A stretch of 64,000 bases of DNA from Gemmatimonadaceae bacterium. GTDB taxonomy: Bacteria > Gemmatimonadota > Gemmatimonadetes > Gemmatimonadales > Gemmatimonadaceae. How positions within the stretch are numbered: position 1 is the first letter of the stretch; each line of letters opens with the position of its first letter. Below are positions 8,791-18,516 of this stretch, one piece after another. Under the pieces are notes generated by a model. The model did not search any database, had not been told where the DNA came from, and saw only the letters and a list, made by a program, of their open reading frames with translations. The position numbers and the translations under genes were made by a program. The stretch covers positions 121,765-185,764 of the forward strand of contig JBBJNV010000002.1 of NCBI GenBank assembly GCA_037721215.1, written 5' to 3'.

Positions 8791-8993
8791 CGCGCATCAT
8801 TCCGTGATTCAATCTCAGGAACTGACCGGCCCTGGTTCGGAAATCTCCGTGTTAACACGGCCAGTAGTATTGGCATCCTGCTAACCGGTGTTGCGTGAAC
8901 CGCGCAAATGCCGCGTTACTCCCACGCCTGCCTCATTGCCATGTCAAACCCACCATTGTCCGGATCCCAGCCGGGCCGCCATCGTAGCGAGAC

Positions 8994-10058
8994 GTGAAAA
9001 TTCGTCGATGCTCCGCCAGGAATGGCCGGAAGAAACTGCTGATGACCATCGCCTTGTTCTGCGCGACTGCCGGCAAGCTTGATGCGCACGAAGGATGGGG
9101 GATCGTTGTCGACGCGCACGAACGGGTTTATGTCGCGGACATTCCGGCCAACACGATATGGCGCATTTCGCCGGATGGTCGAACGGAACCAATTGTGCGC
9201 GGCGTACACTCGCACGCCCTTGCGCTGGGGTTCGATGGATTCGTTTACGGTACGGATGTCGCCATTTCGGGATCGAGTCGAACCGTGTGGAGACTGGACA
9301 TGACCGGTGGACTCTCAGATCTTCGCGCCCCAGGTTCCGAGCATGCGCTGGATCTTCAGCCGTTTCTGATAGCAAAGAACGGAGATGTCTACTCCATTAG
9401 TCGTTATGAGCCGAAGCCGCCGGCAGACGGACGTTCTCTTTACCTGCTTCGCCGCAATCACATGGGTGGGGTCGATACCCTTGCCGGCGGCAAGGTCGGC
9501 TATGCTGATGGAGTGGGACGTGCCGCGAGATTTTCCGGCATCGATGGAATGGCGTGGCTTCCGGATGGAAGAATCGCGCTGGTCGATGGTGCGCGCATCC
9601 GGGCTATGGCTACCGATGGTTCGGTGAGCACGCTCAGCGGTGAACTCACCCGGCAACAATGGGATCAGGATCTGATGGGCCTATTCGTCAGCGTTGACGG
9701 TCAGATTCTGGTAGCCGACTTTGCACAACGAAGATTGCTGCAACTGGTCAATGGCCGGACACGGACAGTTTTCTCTTCCGGCTTCTTCTGGTCACCCACG
9801 GGCGTAACTCAGACCGCAAATGGCATCTATCTGCTGGAACACTTACGCGCGCCACTCGGCATTCTTGGCGATCTGAAAATCGGCCCGTATCTGCAGGTTC
9901 GAAGGATTGCCGACGATAGACGCACAGTCGTGTTGAGCCGCGCGTGGGGTGCGAATTCGGCAGTCGCACTCTCCGTCACGGGAGTGATGGTGGCATTTAT
10001 TCTCGTCATCCGAGGTGCCCGCGCCCGGTCACGTCGCAATGGTATACGCAGCACGTGA
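8994..10058 (+). CDS. Exported NHL/SMP-30-type beta-propeller protein with C-terminal membrane anchor
   Basis: The 354-residue product begins with a basic region and a hydrophobic signal. It continues as repeated propeller blades (GWGIVVDAHERVYVADIPANT, GLFVSVDGQILVADFAQRR, WLPDGRIALVDG) and ends in one hydrophobic helix followed by RARSRR, suggesting a C-terminal anchor with the propeller outside. No catalytic residues can be assigned. The GTG start at 8994 is preferred because it supplies the positive N-region. The 245 bases upstream contain the hairpin at 8767 and no other gene. Confidence 0.75.
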   Translation: MKIRRCSARNGRKKLLMTIALFCATAGKLDAHEGWGIVVDAHERVYVADIPANTIWRISPDGRTEPIVRGVHSHALALGFDGFVYGTDVAISGSSRTVWRLDMTGGLSDLRAPGSEHALDLQPFLIAKNGDVYSISRYEPKPPADGRSLYLLRRNHMGGVDTLAGGKVGYADGVGRAARFSGIDGMAWLPDGRIALVDGARIRAMATDGSVSTLSGELTRQQWDQDLMGLFVSVDGQILVADFAQRRLLQLVNGRTRTVFSSGFFWSPTGVTQTANGIYLLEHLRAPLGILGDLKIGPYLQVRRIADDRRTVVLSRAWGANSAVALSVTGVMVAFILVIRGARARSRRNGIRST

Positions 10059-10122
10059 GCCGCCGCCCGATTCTGGATTTATCTGCTCATTGCCGGCTAG
10101 GCCAGCAGCTTTCATGCGGTCG

Positions 10123-10698
10123 TCAGCCCGCGCTTTCGTAGGCAGTCTTGATCCAGGCGAGGAGTTCTTCGTCGACTTCCGCAGGGTCAGCTAGTCTGAC
10201 CGTGTACTGGCACATAGCCCCCGCAGGCATTTCGGCCAATCGCGCTGTGCCCTTGACGCCTTTCATATTTAGCCCGACGTCGACACGCGTCTTGTTGGGC
10301 GGGCCAATAGTGGCGAATTGCTTCTTGCGACGCAGGCTGACGTAGCCCTTCTTCGGTGCGATCTCGAACGATCCAAACTCGTCGATGGCCGACATCAGCT
10401 TGTCATGAATCGGCCGCAGTACGGCTTTGGGACCTGCATATATCGTATTTACCAGGTCGTCGGTACCTGTTTCTTTCGAGTGGTCGGCCCCCTGACCATC
10501 GAACTTGAGAAAAAAGGTAGCGAGCGTGTTGGCGTCGCCATGCCCCATGCCAGGATCCTTCTTCAGCAACGCGCGGATCTCCCCGTGTTTGACCAGTCCA
10601 CTCCTGCGAATATGGGCGTACAGCTCGTCCAGTGTCTTGCCCGTTCGCGCCTGAATATTCTGGAGCTGTTTTTGAAATGCTTCGTCAACGCTGTTCAT
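10123..10698 (-). CDS. DUF4287 and DUF5655 domain protein
   Basis: The 191-residue product matches a common two-domain cytoplasmic protein. Residues 1-75 (TGKTLDELYAHIRRSGLVKHGEI, GMGHGDANTLA) fit DUF4287 and the rest (VRLADPAEVDEELLAWIKTAYE at the end) fits DUF5655. The biochemical role of both domains is unknown. It is transcribed alone, towards the convergent propeller gene. Confidence 0.85.
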   Translation of the reverse strand: MNSVDEAFQKQLQNIQARTGKTLDELYAHIRRSGLVKHGEIRALLKKDPGMGHGDANTLATFFLKFDGQGADHSKETGTDDLVNTIYAGPKAVLRPIHDKLMSAIDEFGSFEIAPKKGYVSLRRKKQFATIGPPNKTRVDVGLNMKGVKGTARLAEMPAGAMCQYTVRLADPAEVDEELLAWIKTAYESAG

Positions 10699-10740
10699 GA
10701 GACTGTAACTCCGGTAATGGGTCAGTAAAGTGGGCGGACG

Positions 10741-11595
10741 TCAACGCCGGCGCGCACGCAACTCGCTCACGAAGCGGGAATACTCGCTGAAATATTTCGA
10801 CGAATCCACGCGGAATGCGTCGTGATGCTGGCCCGCGAGCTCAACGATGCGCTTGGGAGACTTTGCTGAATCGAACAACGCGCGGCCGTGGCCCACGGGT
10901 ATACGCTTGTCGTCACGCGCATGGAGAATCAGTATCGGCATACGTACCCGCCCGATTCGGCCGATGGAGTTGAAATGGCTGGACGCCGCGAGGCTCACCG
11001 GCAGGTAAGGATAAAGCTCCTGAGCGCGCGCCCGCACAGACCTGGGGGCACCCTCGATCACCAGCGCTGCCGCCGGAACGCGTGTCGCCAGCTCGATCGC
11101 TGGCGCCGTACCAAGGGAATGCCCAAAGATCACGACACTCTCAGCCGGTACGCGCAGATTCTTTCGCAAATACTCATACGCCGCCGTCGCGTCGCGATAC
11201 AGACCTTCCTCGCCTGGCGTTCCCTCGCTCGCCCCGAACCCTCGCCAGTCGAAGGCGAGAATGTTCACGCCAACCGCTCGAAGATATGCGTAGTACTCGG
11301 GGCGAGCAGTCGTCGCCAGATGCCCGGTTTGCCCATGACACAGGAGCACCCACATCCCACCCGGCTGGCTCGCGGGCACTTCCCATGCTGACAACAGCAG
11401 GGAATCGGACGTGCGAAACGAAACCGTTTTGTAGGGAAGCCGAAGTGAATCAGCTGGCCGGGGGTAGCTGCCGGTCACGATCTCCCTCGGGAAGACGAGA
11501 TCTGCCTCGTTGAACTTCAGGTATCCGATAGCCCCGGCGTACATGACTGCAATCGCGGATACCAGTGCAATCAGTCCCCACTTTACGGCCCTCAT
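10741..11595 (-). CDS. Membrane-anchored alpha/beta hydrolase
   Basis: A serine hydrolase of 284 residues with an N-terminal membrane helix (WGLIALVSAIAVMYAGAIGYL). The nucleophile elbow is GHSLG, the acid is in HARDDKRIP, and the catalytic His is in GQHHDAF near the C-terminus. The WRGFGASEGTPGEEG stretch is typical of ABHD13/ABHD17-like bacterial hydrolases. Start chosen at ATG 11595 rather than the in-frame TTG two codons earlier. Substrate not predictable. Confidence 0.88.
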   Translation of the reverse strand: MRAVKWGLIALVSAIAVMYAGAIGYLKFNEADLVFPREIVTGSYPRPADSLRLPYKTVSFRTSDSLLLSAWEVPASQPGGMWVLLCHGQTGHLATTARPEYYAYLRAVGVNILAFDWRGFGASEGTPGEEGLYRDATAAYEYLRKNLRVPAESVVIFGHSLGTAPAIELATRVPAAALVIEGAPRSVRARAQELYPYLPVSLAASSHFNSIGRIGRVRMPILILHARDDKRIPVGHGRALFDSAKSPKRIVELAGQHHDAFRVDSSKYFSEYSRFVSELRARRR

Positions 11596-11654
11596 CTGCA
11601 AGCGTCAGGATTCACCGCGTTCACGGCGGTAAGCGGACCCTCCCGTCATTACAG

Positions 11655-13106
11655 TCACTCAGGCCGGCGCGGCAATGTGAGCGTAAACGTCGAGCCGGCG
11701 TCGAGTGTGCTCTCGGCCGCCAGGTCTCCACCCATTGCGCGCGCAAGATCGCGGCTGATTGCGAGCCCCAGTCCAGTGCCGGCGCTTTCGCTCGATTGCC
11801 CGCGCTCGAGCTGCACGAATGGCTCAAAGATGCAGTCCAGCTGGTCCGCGGGAATTCCAACGCCTGTGTCGCACACCCGCACCCTCATTGTGTCCTGCGT
11901 CGCGATGCACTCCACCCCGATTTCGCCGCCAGAAGGTGTAAACTTCACCGCGTTTGACAGGAGGTTGAGCAGTATCTGCTGCAGTCGCTCAGGATCGGCG
12001 TAGGCCGTATAGCTCGAATCGCAGCAGTGGTAATCATAACGAAGTTCCTTCTTCAGCAATTGGGGTGCGACGAGCGTCTCCAGCTCACCCAGCACATGGT
12101 TCATGGAGACCTCCTCTGGGGCGATGCGAACACGGCCGGCCTCGATCTTGGCAAAGTTGAGAATATCGTTGATGAGGGAAAGAAGGAGGTGCGCGCTGCG
12201 CTTGATCCGGTCGAGGTCGGTGCGCTGAGCGTCATTGACCGGGCCCCGGATGCCCTCCCTCAGAAGTTCCACGTAACCGCCAATCGCATTGAGCGGCGTG
12301 CGAAGCTCGTGCGACATGTTGGCGAGGAACTCCGACTTCGCCTTGTTCGCCATTTCTGCCTCGGCACGGGCTTCCTCGGCGCGACGGCGAGCCCTTTCCG
12401 CTTCCAGATTCGCTTCCTGCAGATGGTCATTCGTCGCTTCCACCTCAGCGGTCAGCGCCTTCGATTCCTCTGCCTGGTCTTCAAGCGCCATCGTCGTCCG
12501 CCGCAATTCTTCCGCGGTCTGCTCGATGACCTTCCGAGCCCGCACCTGCTCGGTAAGGTCGATCATGGCACCGAGCATCCGGATGGCCTCGCCGCGGTCG
12601 TCGCGTGCGATGTAACCGCGGTCGAACACGGACGCGTACTCACCGGTGCCCCGGCGGAACCGGTATTCGTCCGACCAGACTTCGCCGCCGCTATCAATCA
12701 CCGTGTGGATTCCTGCAACGACACGGTCACGGTCGTCAGGGTGGATATGATCGTACCAGAACTTGATTGTATTGGTGACGTTGTCGGATGGATGAAGGAA
12801 GACGCTGGTGATTGCCTCGTTCCAGAGGAGCTCGCTGGTGACGAGATCCCAGTCCCAGATGACGTCGTTTGTCGCCCGCCCGATGAGCTGGTAGCGGTCG
12901 AGGGTTTTGCGGTATTTGTCCTGAATCCGCTGCTGCTCGTGCAGGGCCTTCTCGAGTCGAGTCGCTTGTTCGAGCGAAGTCTGCTCATGCACTTCGAGCA
13001 GCTGTTCGAGCGCAGCAACCTGAGATCGCGAGCGTTCGAGCTCTGGCAGCCACGCTGACGAGGTCTGTCCTGCTGATGTCCCGCCCGAGTTCGCCGAGCC
13101 AGTCAC
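11655..13106 (-). CDS. PAS-domain sensor histidine kinase
   Basis: The 483-residue product has no membrane segment. An N-terminal coiled coil is followed by a PAS_3-type domain (about residues 70-185, with WYDHIHPDDRDRV), a second coiled coil, and a HisKA domain with phospho-acceptor His266 in NMSHELRTPLN. The ATPase domain carries the N-box (LLNLLSNAVKFT), G1 (DTGVGIP) and G2 (GTGLGLAI). Its start overlaps the stop of 13103-13855 by 4 bases, so the two proteins are probably made together. No response regulator is encoded nearby. Confidence 0.93.
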   Translation of the reverse strand: MTGSANSGGTSAGQTSSAWLPELERSRSQVAALEQLLEVHEQTSLEQATRLEKALHEQQRIQDKYRKTLDRYQLIGRATNDVIWDWDLVTSELLWNEAITSVFLHPSDNVTNTIKFWYDHIHPDDRDRVVAGIHTVIDSGGEVWSDEYRFRRGTGEYASVFDRGYIARDDRGEAIRMLGAMIDLTEQVRARKVIEQTAEELRRTTMALEDQAEESKALTAEVEATNDHLQEANLEAERARRRAEEARAEAEMANKAKSEFLANMSHELRTPLNAIGGYVELLREGIRGPVNDAQRTDLDRIKRSAHLLLSLINDILNFAKIEAGRVRIAPEEVSMNHVLGELETLVAPQLLKKELRYDYHCCDSSYTAYADPERLQQILLNLLSNAVKFTPSGGEIGVECIATQDTMRVRVCDTGVGIPADQLDCIFEPFVQLERGQSSESAGTGLGLAISRDLARAMGGDLAAESTLDAGSTFTLTLPRRPE

Positions 13107-13855
13107 GCGAATGCCTTGCGGCCGACGAAAGGCAAAATGGCGACCTTGACGTTTAACGCCAGCGTCTTGAAAAGGTCCGCGGTGTCGCGCGCAATTGGCG
13201 CCTTCGAGAATAATATCGTCGCGAAAAGCTCGCCCGAAGGGAGCAGGCCGCCGAACCCAAGCACGGATCGAACATCGTATGGGATCACGAAGTCATCCTG
13301 TGCAGGGATATATGCGCTCCCCCTGGCTTCCGGAACGTAGAACACGTTGAAAGTGTGCTGGTTGACATCGACAACGAGGTTCTCGTCCCGCCCGACGAAC
13401 GTTCCCACTTCGATGCCAAGCTGGCGGATGAGCTGTGCTATCATGGGCGACCGTGCAACACTTTCCTCGCTCACCAGCGGCAGTGCCCGGTGCCCAACGG
13501 AATCACGTCGTGAGTTCCATGCGGGAAGCTCGCCAGCGCTCGCAAGCAGTGTCAGGCATTTCATGTTCTGAAACTCAGGGGCCGCCCCGAGCACCGTGCG
13601 TACGACGTCCTGCTGGTTGGGTTCGAGCTCCTCATACGGCATTGTCACGAACATCCTGATGAGAGCGCACGCCGGCGTGCCATCGCGTGTGCGCAACGAC
13701 CCATAAAGGAACTCCACCGTGCGCCCAGCAACGGCTTCGAGACTCGATGCGCCGGCCCCGAGCTTCCGGAGTTGAATGCCGCACCGGGTCATGTCGCTCA
13801 GCGTGAATCGCTCGAGATCGTACACACCACCGGGAGTGCCGGCGTCAACAGCCAT
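13103..13855 (-). CDS. Putative sensory partner of the histidine kinase
   Basis: The 250-residue cytoplasmic protein is of unknown family. The C-terminal third (PYDVRSVLGFGGLLPSGELFATILFS) reads like the final strands of a GAF-type ligand-binding domain. The N-terminal part has a LRKLGAGASSLEAVAGRTVEFLY-type helix region. It is translationally coupled to the kinase downstream, so I infer that it senses a ligand or redox state and controls that kinase. ATG 13855 is preferred over the in-frame TTG before it. Confidence 0.7.
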   Translation of the reverse strand: MAVDAGTPGGVYDLERFTLSDMTRCGIQLRKLGAGASSLEAVAGRTVEFLYGSLRTRDGTPACALIRMFVTMPYEELEPNQQDVVRTVLGAAPEFQNMKCLTLLASAGELPAWNSRRDSVGHRALPLVSEESVARSPMIAQLIRQLGIEVGTFVGRDENLVVDVNQHTFNVFYVPEARGSAYIPAQDDFVIPYDVRSVLGFGGLLPSGELFATILFSKAPIARDTADLFKTLALNVKVAILPFVGRKAFA

Positions 13856-13978
13856 CAATCATTCGGTGGCAGGGCGAAAGGAGATTTGCTGCGCATCCCA
13901 TGTAGTATAGCAAGCTGGACATGTCTCCATGCTCTGTCACGCCAGGCAATACCGCCGGGCGGCCCCGGCCGCACCCCC

Positions 13979-14440
13979 CTAGGGTTCGTCCCCGCTCGGC
14001 CCGTAGATCTGAGGCACCGTCGATCCCATCGGTCGCAGGTAGGTCGAGATCTGGCCACGGTGATGAACGATGTCGAAGAGGAAGCTCCAGGCCATGGGCG
14101 ACGCGGGTCGCTGGCTGCCAAAGAACTCGAGCTCGCCATTCCAGAGCTCCGCAGTCAGCGCGTTCCAGCGGGGGGCCATTTTCGCACTCTGATCATCGTA
14201 CACCTCGAGCACTTCCTTCATCGTTGCCGGCATCGGCGGTGGCGCCCATTCAACTTTGCCGCTCTCCAGTGCCTCGATGATCATCTTCTCCTCGCAGACA
14301 ATCTGCCATGCGATCTCGTGCGCGGTGCGCGACTTTGGATCGGGGCGATACTCCGACCCCTCGGGAATTCTGGAGAGCACGTTGTGAGTGGTCGTTGATT
14401 CCTTTGTCCAGAACTGCGTAAAAAGCGACTTTTCGTCCAT
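13979..14440 (-). CDS. DinB-family protein
   Basis: A four-helix-bundle protein of 153 residues of the DinB/YfiT-like group, often metal-dependent and linked to thiol transfer or stress. Possible metal ligands are the His in TAHEIAW and the pair in FDIVHHRGQIS. It shares its C-terminal pattern (LR.MGS.VP.IYGPSGDE) with the second DinB gene at 15242-15748, so the two are paralogues. They flank the outer-membrane protein gene 14474-15163. Confidence 0.87.
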   Translation of the reverse strand: MDEKSLFTQFWTKESTTTHNVLSRIPEGSEYRPDPKSRTAHEIAWQIVCEEKMIIEALESGKVEWAPPPMPATMKEVLEVYDDQSAKMAPRWNALTAELWNGELEFFGSQRPASPMAWSFLFDIVHHRGQISTYLRPMGSTVPQIYGPSGDEP

Positions 14441-14473
14441 CAGGTCTCCTGTGAGAGGACGCGCCCAGATTCC

Positions 14474-15163
14474 TCAAAAGACGAACGCAACTACTCCAAA
14501 CTCAAGCCCATAGAGCTCTGAGGAATTTCCGTATTCCACGGTCTCGCCCGCCTTTATCGTGACTCGCTCTCGTTGATAGAAAGCCTCCCCCGTTATCCCG
14601 ACATGGTTCACGAGCATGTACATAGCGCCTGCGGAGCCTAGCCAGGCGTGGGTGCGCGTACGGATACTGCGCTCGACCTCCGATGGCTCAGGAACCTGCG
14701 GCGAAGGCGTTATGTCTGCCCTGTTGACGCCGCGGATGAATAGAGTTCGTGCCGACACGAATGGGAACACGCGTGGCGAAGACGTCGAAACGAAATACGT
14801 CAGCCCCGGCCCGATTCCCCATTCGGTGAGGGTTTGATTGCGCACTGTCTCCTGGTCGTCGAAGGAAATACGGCGGTAACGGACATTCGCCGAAACCGAA
14901 AGTCCGCGGACGACGAAGTATCCGACTCGCGGGAGAAGCTCGAGTGTCGTCCAGCCCTGGTCGTTCCCGATGTCGCGCGAGCGGGTGAATGAGGCAGTCC
15001 CGCCGACCTGAACCGAACCACGTTGAATTGGTGACTCGCGGGGGCAGACCACGTCCGGCGGCCGTGGAGTGCATGGCAACGAGCCGCGTGTCGCCTGAGC
15101 CGTCGCCACTCGGCTGCAGCCGATCAGCGAGGTGAGAAACAGCGCAAGCGCCAGGAAATGCAT
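14474..15163 (-). CDS. Outer-membrane beta-barrel protein
   Basis: The 229-residue product starts with a signal peptide ending near ATAQA. The body alternates polar and hydrophobic residues with aromatic girdle positions (TLELLPRVGYFVVRGLSVSANVRYR), and it ends in phenylalanine, all expected for a small outer-membrane barrel. ATG 15163 is chosen because it starts the signal peptide. There is no recognisable ligand or enzyme motif. It sits between two DinB genes on the same strand. Confidence 0.75.
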   Translation of the reverse strand: MHFLALALFLTSLIGCSRVATAQATRGSLPCTPRPPDVVCPRESPIQRGSVQVGGTASFTRSRDIGNDQGWTTLELLPRVGYFVVRGLSVSANVRYRRISFDDQETVRNQTLTEWGIGPGLTYFVSTSSPRVFPFVSARTLFIRGVNRADITPSPQVPEPSEVERSIRTRTHAWLGSAGAMYMLVNHVGITGEAFYQRERVTIKAGETVEYGNSSELYGLEFGVVAFVF

Positions 15164-15241
15164 CCCCCGGCGGTCGTCGATTTGTGCGGCGTTGGTTACC
15201 CCCATGTATGGCTCAGCCTTCGAGGCCAGATTGAGATTCGG

Positions 15242-15748
15242 CTAGTTGAACCTTTTGTCGTCCGCCGACGGTCCATAGAGCGCTGGCACCTTGGCACCCA
15301 GGAGCCGAAGGTACACGGTCATCTGGCCGCGGTGATGTGCGAGGTGATTGAACGTGTCGCGGATCATTTCGTAGCGCGGCGCTTCGATCACCACCTGCCC
15401 GCCGGCCAGAAGCTTCCAGGGCGTTGTGAGGAACTCGTCGGTAGTGCCTTCGAGCGCCTTGCGTGCACTTGCCGCTCCGTTTTCCAGCCCTTTCAGCAGT
15501 TCCGCGCTAGTTCGCATCGGCTCGGGCTGCTGCTGCGGATTAGCCGGAGCAATGTCGAGCTGATCCTCGGTTACCATCGTCGCAACCCATGACGGCATGA
15601 TCGCAACTAGCTGCACCAGATAGCCGAACTGCATCGACTTTTCGTGCGGCTTCCAGTCGTACTTGCCCTCGGGCACCTGCTCGAGCGCTCGCTTCGACCG
15701 CTCCACTTCGCGCGTGAGCTCCTCGAGAAACATCTCTGTCATCTTCAT
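15242..15748 (-). CDS. DinB-family protein
   Basis: The 168-residue product has the DinB four-helix pattern with FNHLAHHRGQMTVYLRLLG as the conserved metal-binding helix and KPHEKSMQFGYLVQL carrying the first His. ATG 15748 is preceded by AGGAGATCACTT, a good ribosome-binding site, so the longer open frame upstream is not used. It is paralogous to 13979-14440. Confidence 0.9.
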   Translation of the reverse strand: MKMTEMFLEELTREVERSKRALEQVPEGKYDWKPHEKSMQFGYLVQLVAIMPSWVATMVTEDQLDIAPANPQQQPEPMRTSAELLKGLENGAASARKALEGTTDEFLTTPWKLLAGGQVVIEAPRYEMIRDTFNHLAHHRGQMTVYLRLLGAKVPALYGPSADDKRFN

Positions 15749-15857
15749 AAGTGATCTCCTCTGAATCACGCGTGTACATGCGGCATTCCGCGCTAAAGAA
15801 AGCGGCATTAGCCGTGCCAACCGGGAACCGTCAGCGGATCGACTGGTGCAAGCGGTG

Positions 15858-16090
15858 CTACGCGAGTGAAGCCATGTCGATCACGAACCGGTAGCGCACA
15901 TCACTCTTCAGCATCCGCTCGTAGGCTTCGTTGATCGACGCAATGTCAACCATCTCGATGTCGGATGTGATGCCATGTTCGGCGCAGTAGTCCAGCATCT
16001 CCTGGCGTGATAGCCGCGTACCGGCAACGCGTATCCATTGAGGATTGCCCGCATGATCGCGGGGATATCGTGGACGGGCTGTTCTCGGGG
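15858..16090 (-). pseudogene. C-terminal remnant of a zinc alcohol dehydrogenase
   Basis: The last 55 or so residues are highly typical of the cinnamyl-alcohol/YahK-type NADP alcohol dehydrogenases: [19 protein letters not shown], then [21 protein letters not shown]. Upstream, the catalytic and cofactor domains are missing and the reading frame degenerates. By chance the remnant is in one frame with the frameshifted tail of 16150-17258, making a false long ORF. A gene tail of this kind indicates a past deletion or recombination. Confidence 0.75.
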
Positions 16091-16149
16091 ATTGGTACTG
16101 TGCATAAAGTAAGATTAGCCCACGTGACGCATGCGGACATCGCTCGCTA

Positions 16150-17258
16150 TCATCGCCACCAAGAGCTGACCGGGGCTGGGGTCGCAGGCTCAACAGACTC
16201 TCCAGGGCTGGCGGCAACGACACGATCCGCCGGCTCGCTCCAGCGGTGAAAGGCGAGGTTGAATGTTCCCCAGTGAATGGGAGCAGAACTTTGCCGCGAA
16301 GGCTGGCGTGTGCCTCGACTGCCTGCTCGGGATTCAGGTGGATATCCGGCCACGAATCGTCGTACGCGCCGATCTTCATGAGAGTGAGGTCGAAGGGCCC
16401 GTGCTGCGATCCGATGTCGCTGAATCCGGCAAACGGTCCGGTATCGCCAGTGTGAAAAACGCGGTGCGTTGGCCCTTTCACCGACCATGATGCCCAGAGG
16501 GTGTGATTGCGGTTGAACAATCCTCGACCGGAGAAATGTCGGGCAGGAGTGGCTGTGAGTGTGAGCGGTCCGACGGTGACGGATTCCTGCCAGTCGAGTT
16601 CCGTGATTCGCACAGCGGGCACACCCCACCGTCCCAGGTGTGCGCCAACACCCAGGGGCACTACGAAGCGCGCGCGCGATTGTGCGGGATCTATCGCCAG
16701 CGCGCGAACCACATCGCGATCGAGGTGATCGTAATGATCATGCGAGGTGATGATCGCGTCGAGCGGCGGCAAATCTTTCAGCGCTAGTGGCGGCGCGAAG
16801 AAACGGGTTGGCCCGATCAGCGACGATGGCGATGCGCGGCGGGCCCACACGGGGTCAAACAATATTCGTGCACCGTCGATCTCGACGAGCACCGAAGAGT
16901 GGCCGAGCCATGTTGCGCGCAGGCCCGACGACGGTGGGCGGTCGAAATCAGCGCGCGTTCTTGCGAGGATGGGCACCGGCCGTAACGGAACGCGCTGCTC
17001 CTTGCCGCCGAGCCAGCGGCGGAGCATCTGCCACGTACCGCCGTTTGCCGTCAGGCGGGTGGCATCCGGATTCTGAAACGCGCCGTCGCGGTAGTTTGGC
17101 GAGCGCTGGATCCGGGCGAGTCGCTCTCCTTTTGGCGCCGCGCCGAGAGTGTCCAGCCAACGTGTTGACCAGACAAGGGCAATGACGATTGAAAGAAGGA
17201 CAACGGTTATCGTGAGAAGCACGCGGCGAAACCGGGTCCGGGGAATCAGCGACATCAT
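16150..17258 (-). pseudogene. Metallo-beta-lactamase-fold (NAPE-PLD/UlaG-like) hydrolase with a frameshift
   Basis: After one N-terminal membrane helix the product has [13 protein letters not shown], the zinc motif SHDHYDHLD, a HTGDTGPF segment and later [11 protein letters not shown], as in NAPE-PLD-like phosphodiesterases. Near 16280, at a short G run, the frame breaks. The expected family ending ([16 protein letters not shown], then VSSWWR) continues in another frame to a stop at 16150. A single-base change would restore the gene, so this could be a real inactivation or a sequencing error. The original frame runs on into the alcohol dehydrogenase remnant. Confidence 0.75.
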
Positions 17259-17350
17259 GCAAATCCGGAATGTCAGGCCCGTGAAGGGGAGCGGAAACGC
17301 GGTCATGCGCGCGGCAATAAGATCGCGCCGCCGTGGAGCAGATAGTGAGA

Positions 17351-18460
17351 TTAGCGGTCACCGCCGGTGTATTCCTCGAATAGTTTCGCGATCTCGGCCC
17401 GGTCAGTAGTTCGCGTCAGGGCGAGCATCAACAGTACGCGTGCTTTCTGAACATTGAGATCGCCGGCCGCGATTCGCGCCGCAGATGACCTGACCCGGCC
17501 TGATCCCGTTCGGCTGCTCGAAACGATAACGACGCCTTTCTCGCGGGCCCGCTGTAGCGCAACCTGCTGTGCCGGCGTCACGCCACCTCCTCCTACGCCG
17601 GCAACCACGATACCTTTTGCTCCCGCGGCTACAGCGGCATCGATCATCACGCTGTCCGCGCCTCCATGTGAGTAGACGATGTCAACGCGCGGCAGCTCGC
17701 GAACGGTGGTGAGATCGAACGTTCGATACCGCTTGGACCGGGGCCGGTTGAAGAACAGTGTGTCGTGATCCGTGATTGCCAGTGGACCATGTTCCGGCGC
17801 CTGGAAAGTTTCCACCCGGCTGGTATTGGTCTTCGTTACCTCGCGTGCCGCATAAAGGCGGTCATTCATCAACACCGTCGTGCCTCGGCCCCGTGTTGCC
17901 GGGGCAGCAGCGACACGCACGGCATTGTAGAGATTCGCGGGGCCGTCTGCGCCAATTCCATCCGCAGGGCGCATCGCACCGGTTACAACGACCGCCCGAT
18001 CTCCCGGAACCGTGAGGTCGAGGAAGTACGCCGTCTCTTCCATGGTATCCGTACCATGGGTGACGACGATGCCTGAGAGCGCGGGACGTTCCCGAAACGC
18101 CGCGGCAATTCGTCTGGAGAGCGCGACCCATTGGATGGGGCCAATGCTCCCCGACCCGACATTCGAGAACTGCTCCGCGGAGAGCGTCGCGAGCTTGTCG
18201 ACTCCAGGCGCTGCGCGCATCAGCCCCTCGACCGCAACCCTCGAGACCTCGCCGCCGCGATCGCCGTAGTAGTTGCCCGCGGAGGCGATCGTACCGCCTG
18301 TAGCGAGGATAAGGACTTCAGCCAGGGCCACCGGCGGTTTTGCCACCGGTACCTGCTGAGCGGCTGCGCACCCCGCGGTAGCCAGCACAACAGTAAGTCC
18401 TGAAAAAAGACTCAAACCATGCACAATTTTCCCGCCTTTATCCACTGACCTCATCGGCAT
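17351..18460 (-). CDS. Type II L-asparaginase, exported
   Basis: The enzyme hydrolyses L-asparagine to aspartate and ammonia. Visible features are LATGGTIAS with the nucleophilic Thr, [10 protein letters not shown], and [13 protein letters not shown] with the second catalytic Thr-Asp pair and downstream TGAMRP. An N-terminal signal with a lipobox-like LATAGCAAA suggests a periplasmic or lipid-anchored form. Three in-frame ATGs (18481, 18460, 18454) are possible; I use 18460. Length fits the family. Confidence 0.92.
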   Translation of the reverse strand: MPMRSVDKGGKIVHGLSLFSGLTVVLATAGCAAAQQVPVAKPPVALAEVLILATGGTIASAGNYYGDRGGEVSRVAVEGLMRAAPGVDKLATLSAEQFSNVGSGSIGPIQWVALSRRIAAAFRERPALSGIVVTHGTDTMEETAYFLDLTVPGDRAVVVTGAMRPADGIGADGPANLYNAVRVAAAPATRGRGTTVLMNDRLYAAREVTKTNTSRVETFQAPEHGPLAITDHDTLFFNRPRSKRYRTFDLTTVRELPRVDIVYSHGGADSVMIDAAVAAGAKGIVVAGVGGGGVTPAQQVALQRAREKGVVIVSSSRTGSGRVRSSAARIAAGDLNVQKARVLLMLALTRTTDRAEIAKLFEEYTGGDR

Positions 18461-18516
18461 GTTCCGCCGAGTTGTGGCCATCCCGAAAAATCGTGCTGGC
18501 TGATAGAGGCCACAGC

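Noticed and set aside
7680..8876. Long minus-strand frame (398 codons)
   Set aside because: It is the antisense of the cytochrome/monooxygenase gene, rich in Arg, His and Val as expected from a GC-rich shadow, and matches no family.
12027..13058. Plus-strand frame of 343 codons
   Set aside because: It lies fully opposite the histidine kinase gene, whose domains are clear; the translation has no domain of its own.
15858..17306. A metallo-hydrolase/dehydrogenase fusion protein
   Set aside because: The continuous 482-codon frame arises only because a frameshift moves the reading into a dehydrogenase tail; the true family ending is in the other frame.
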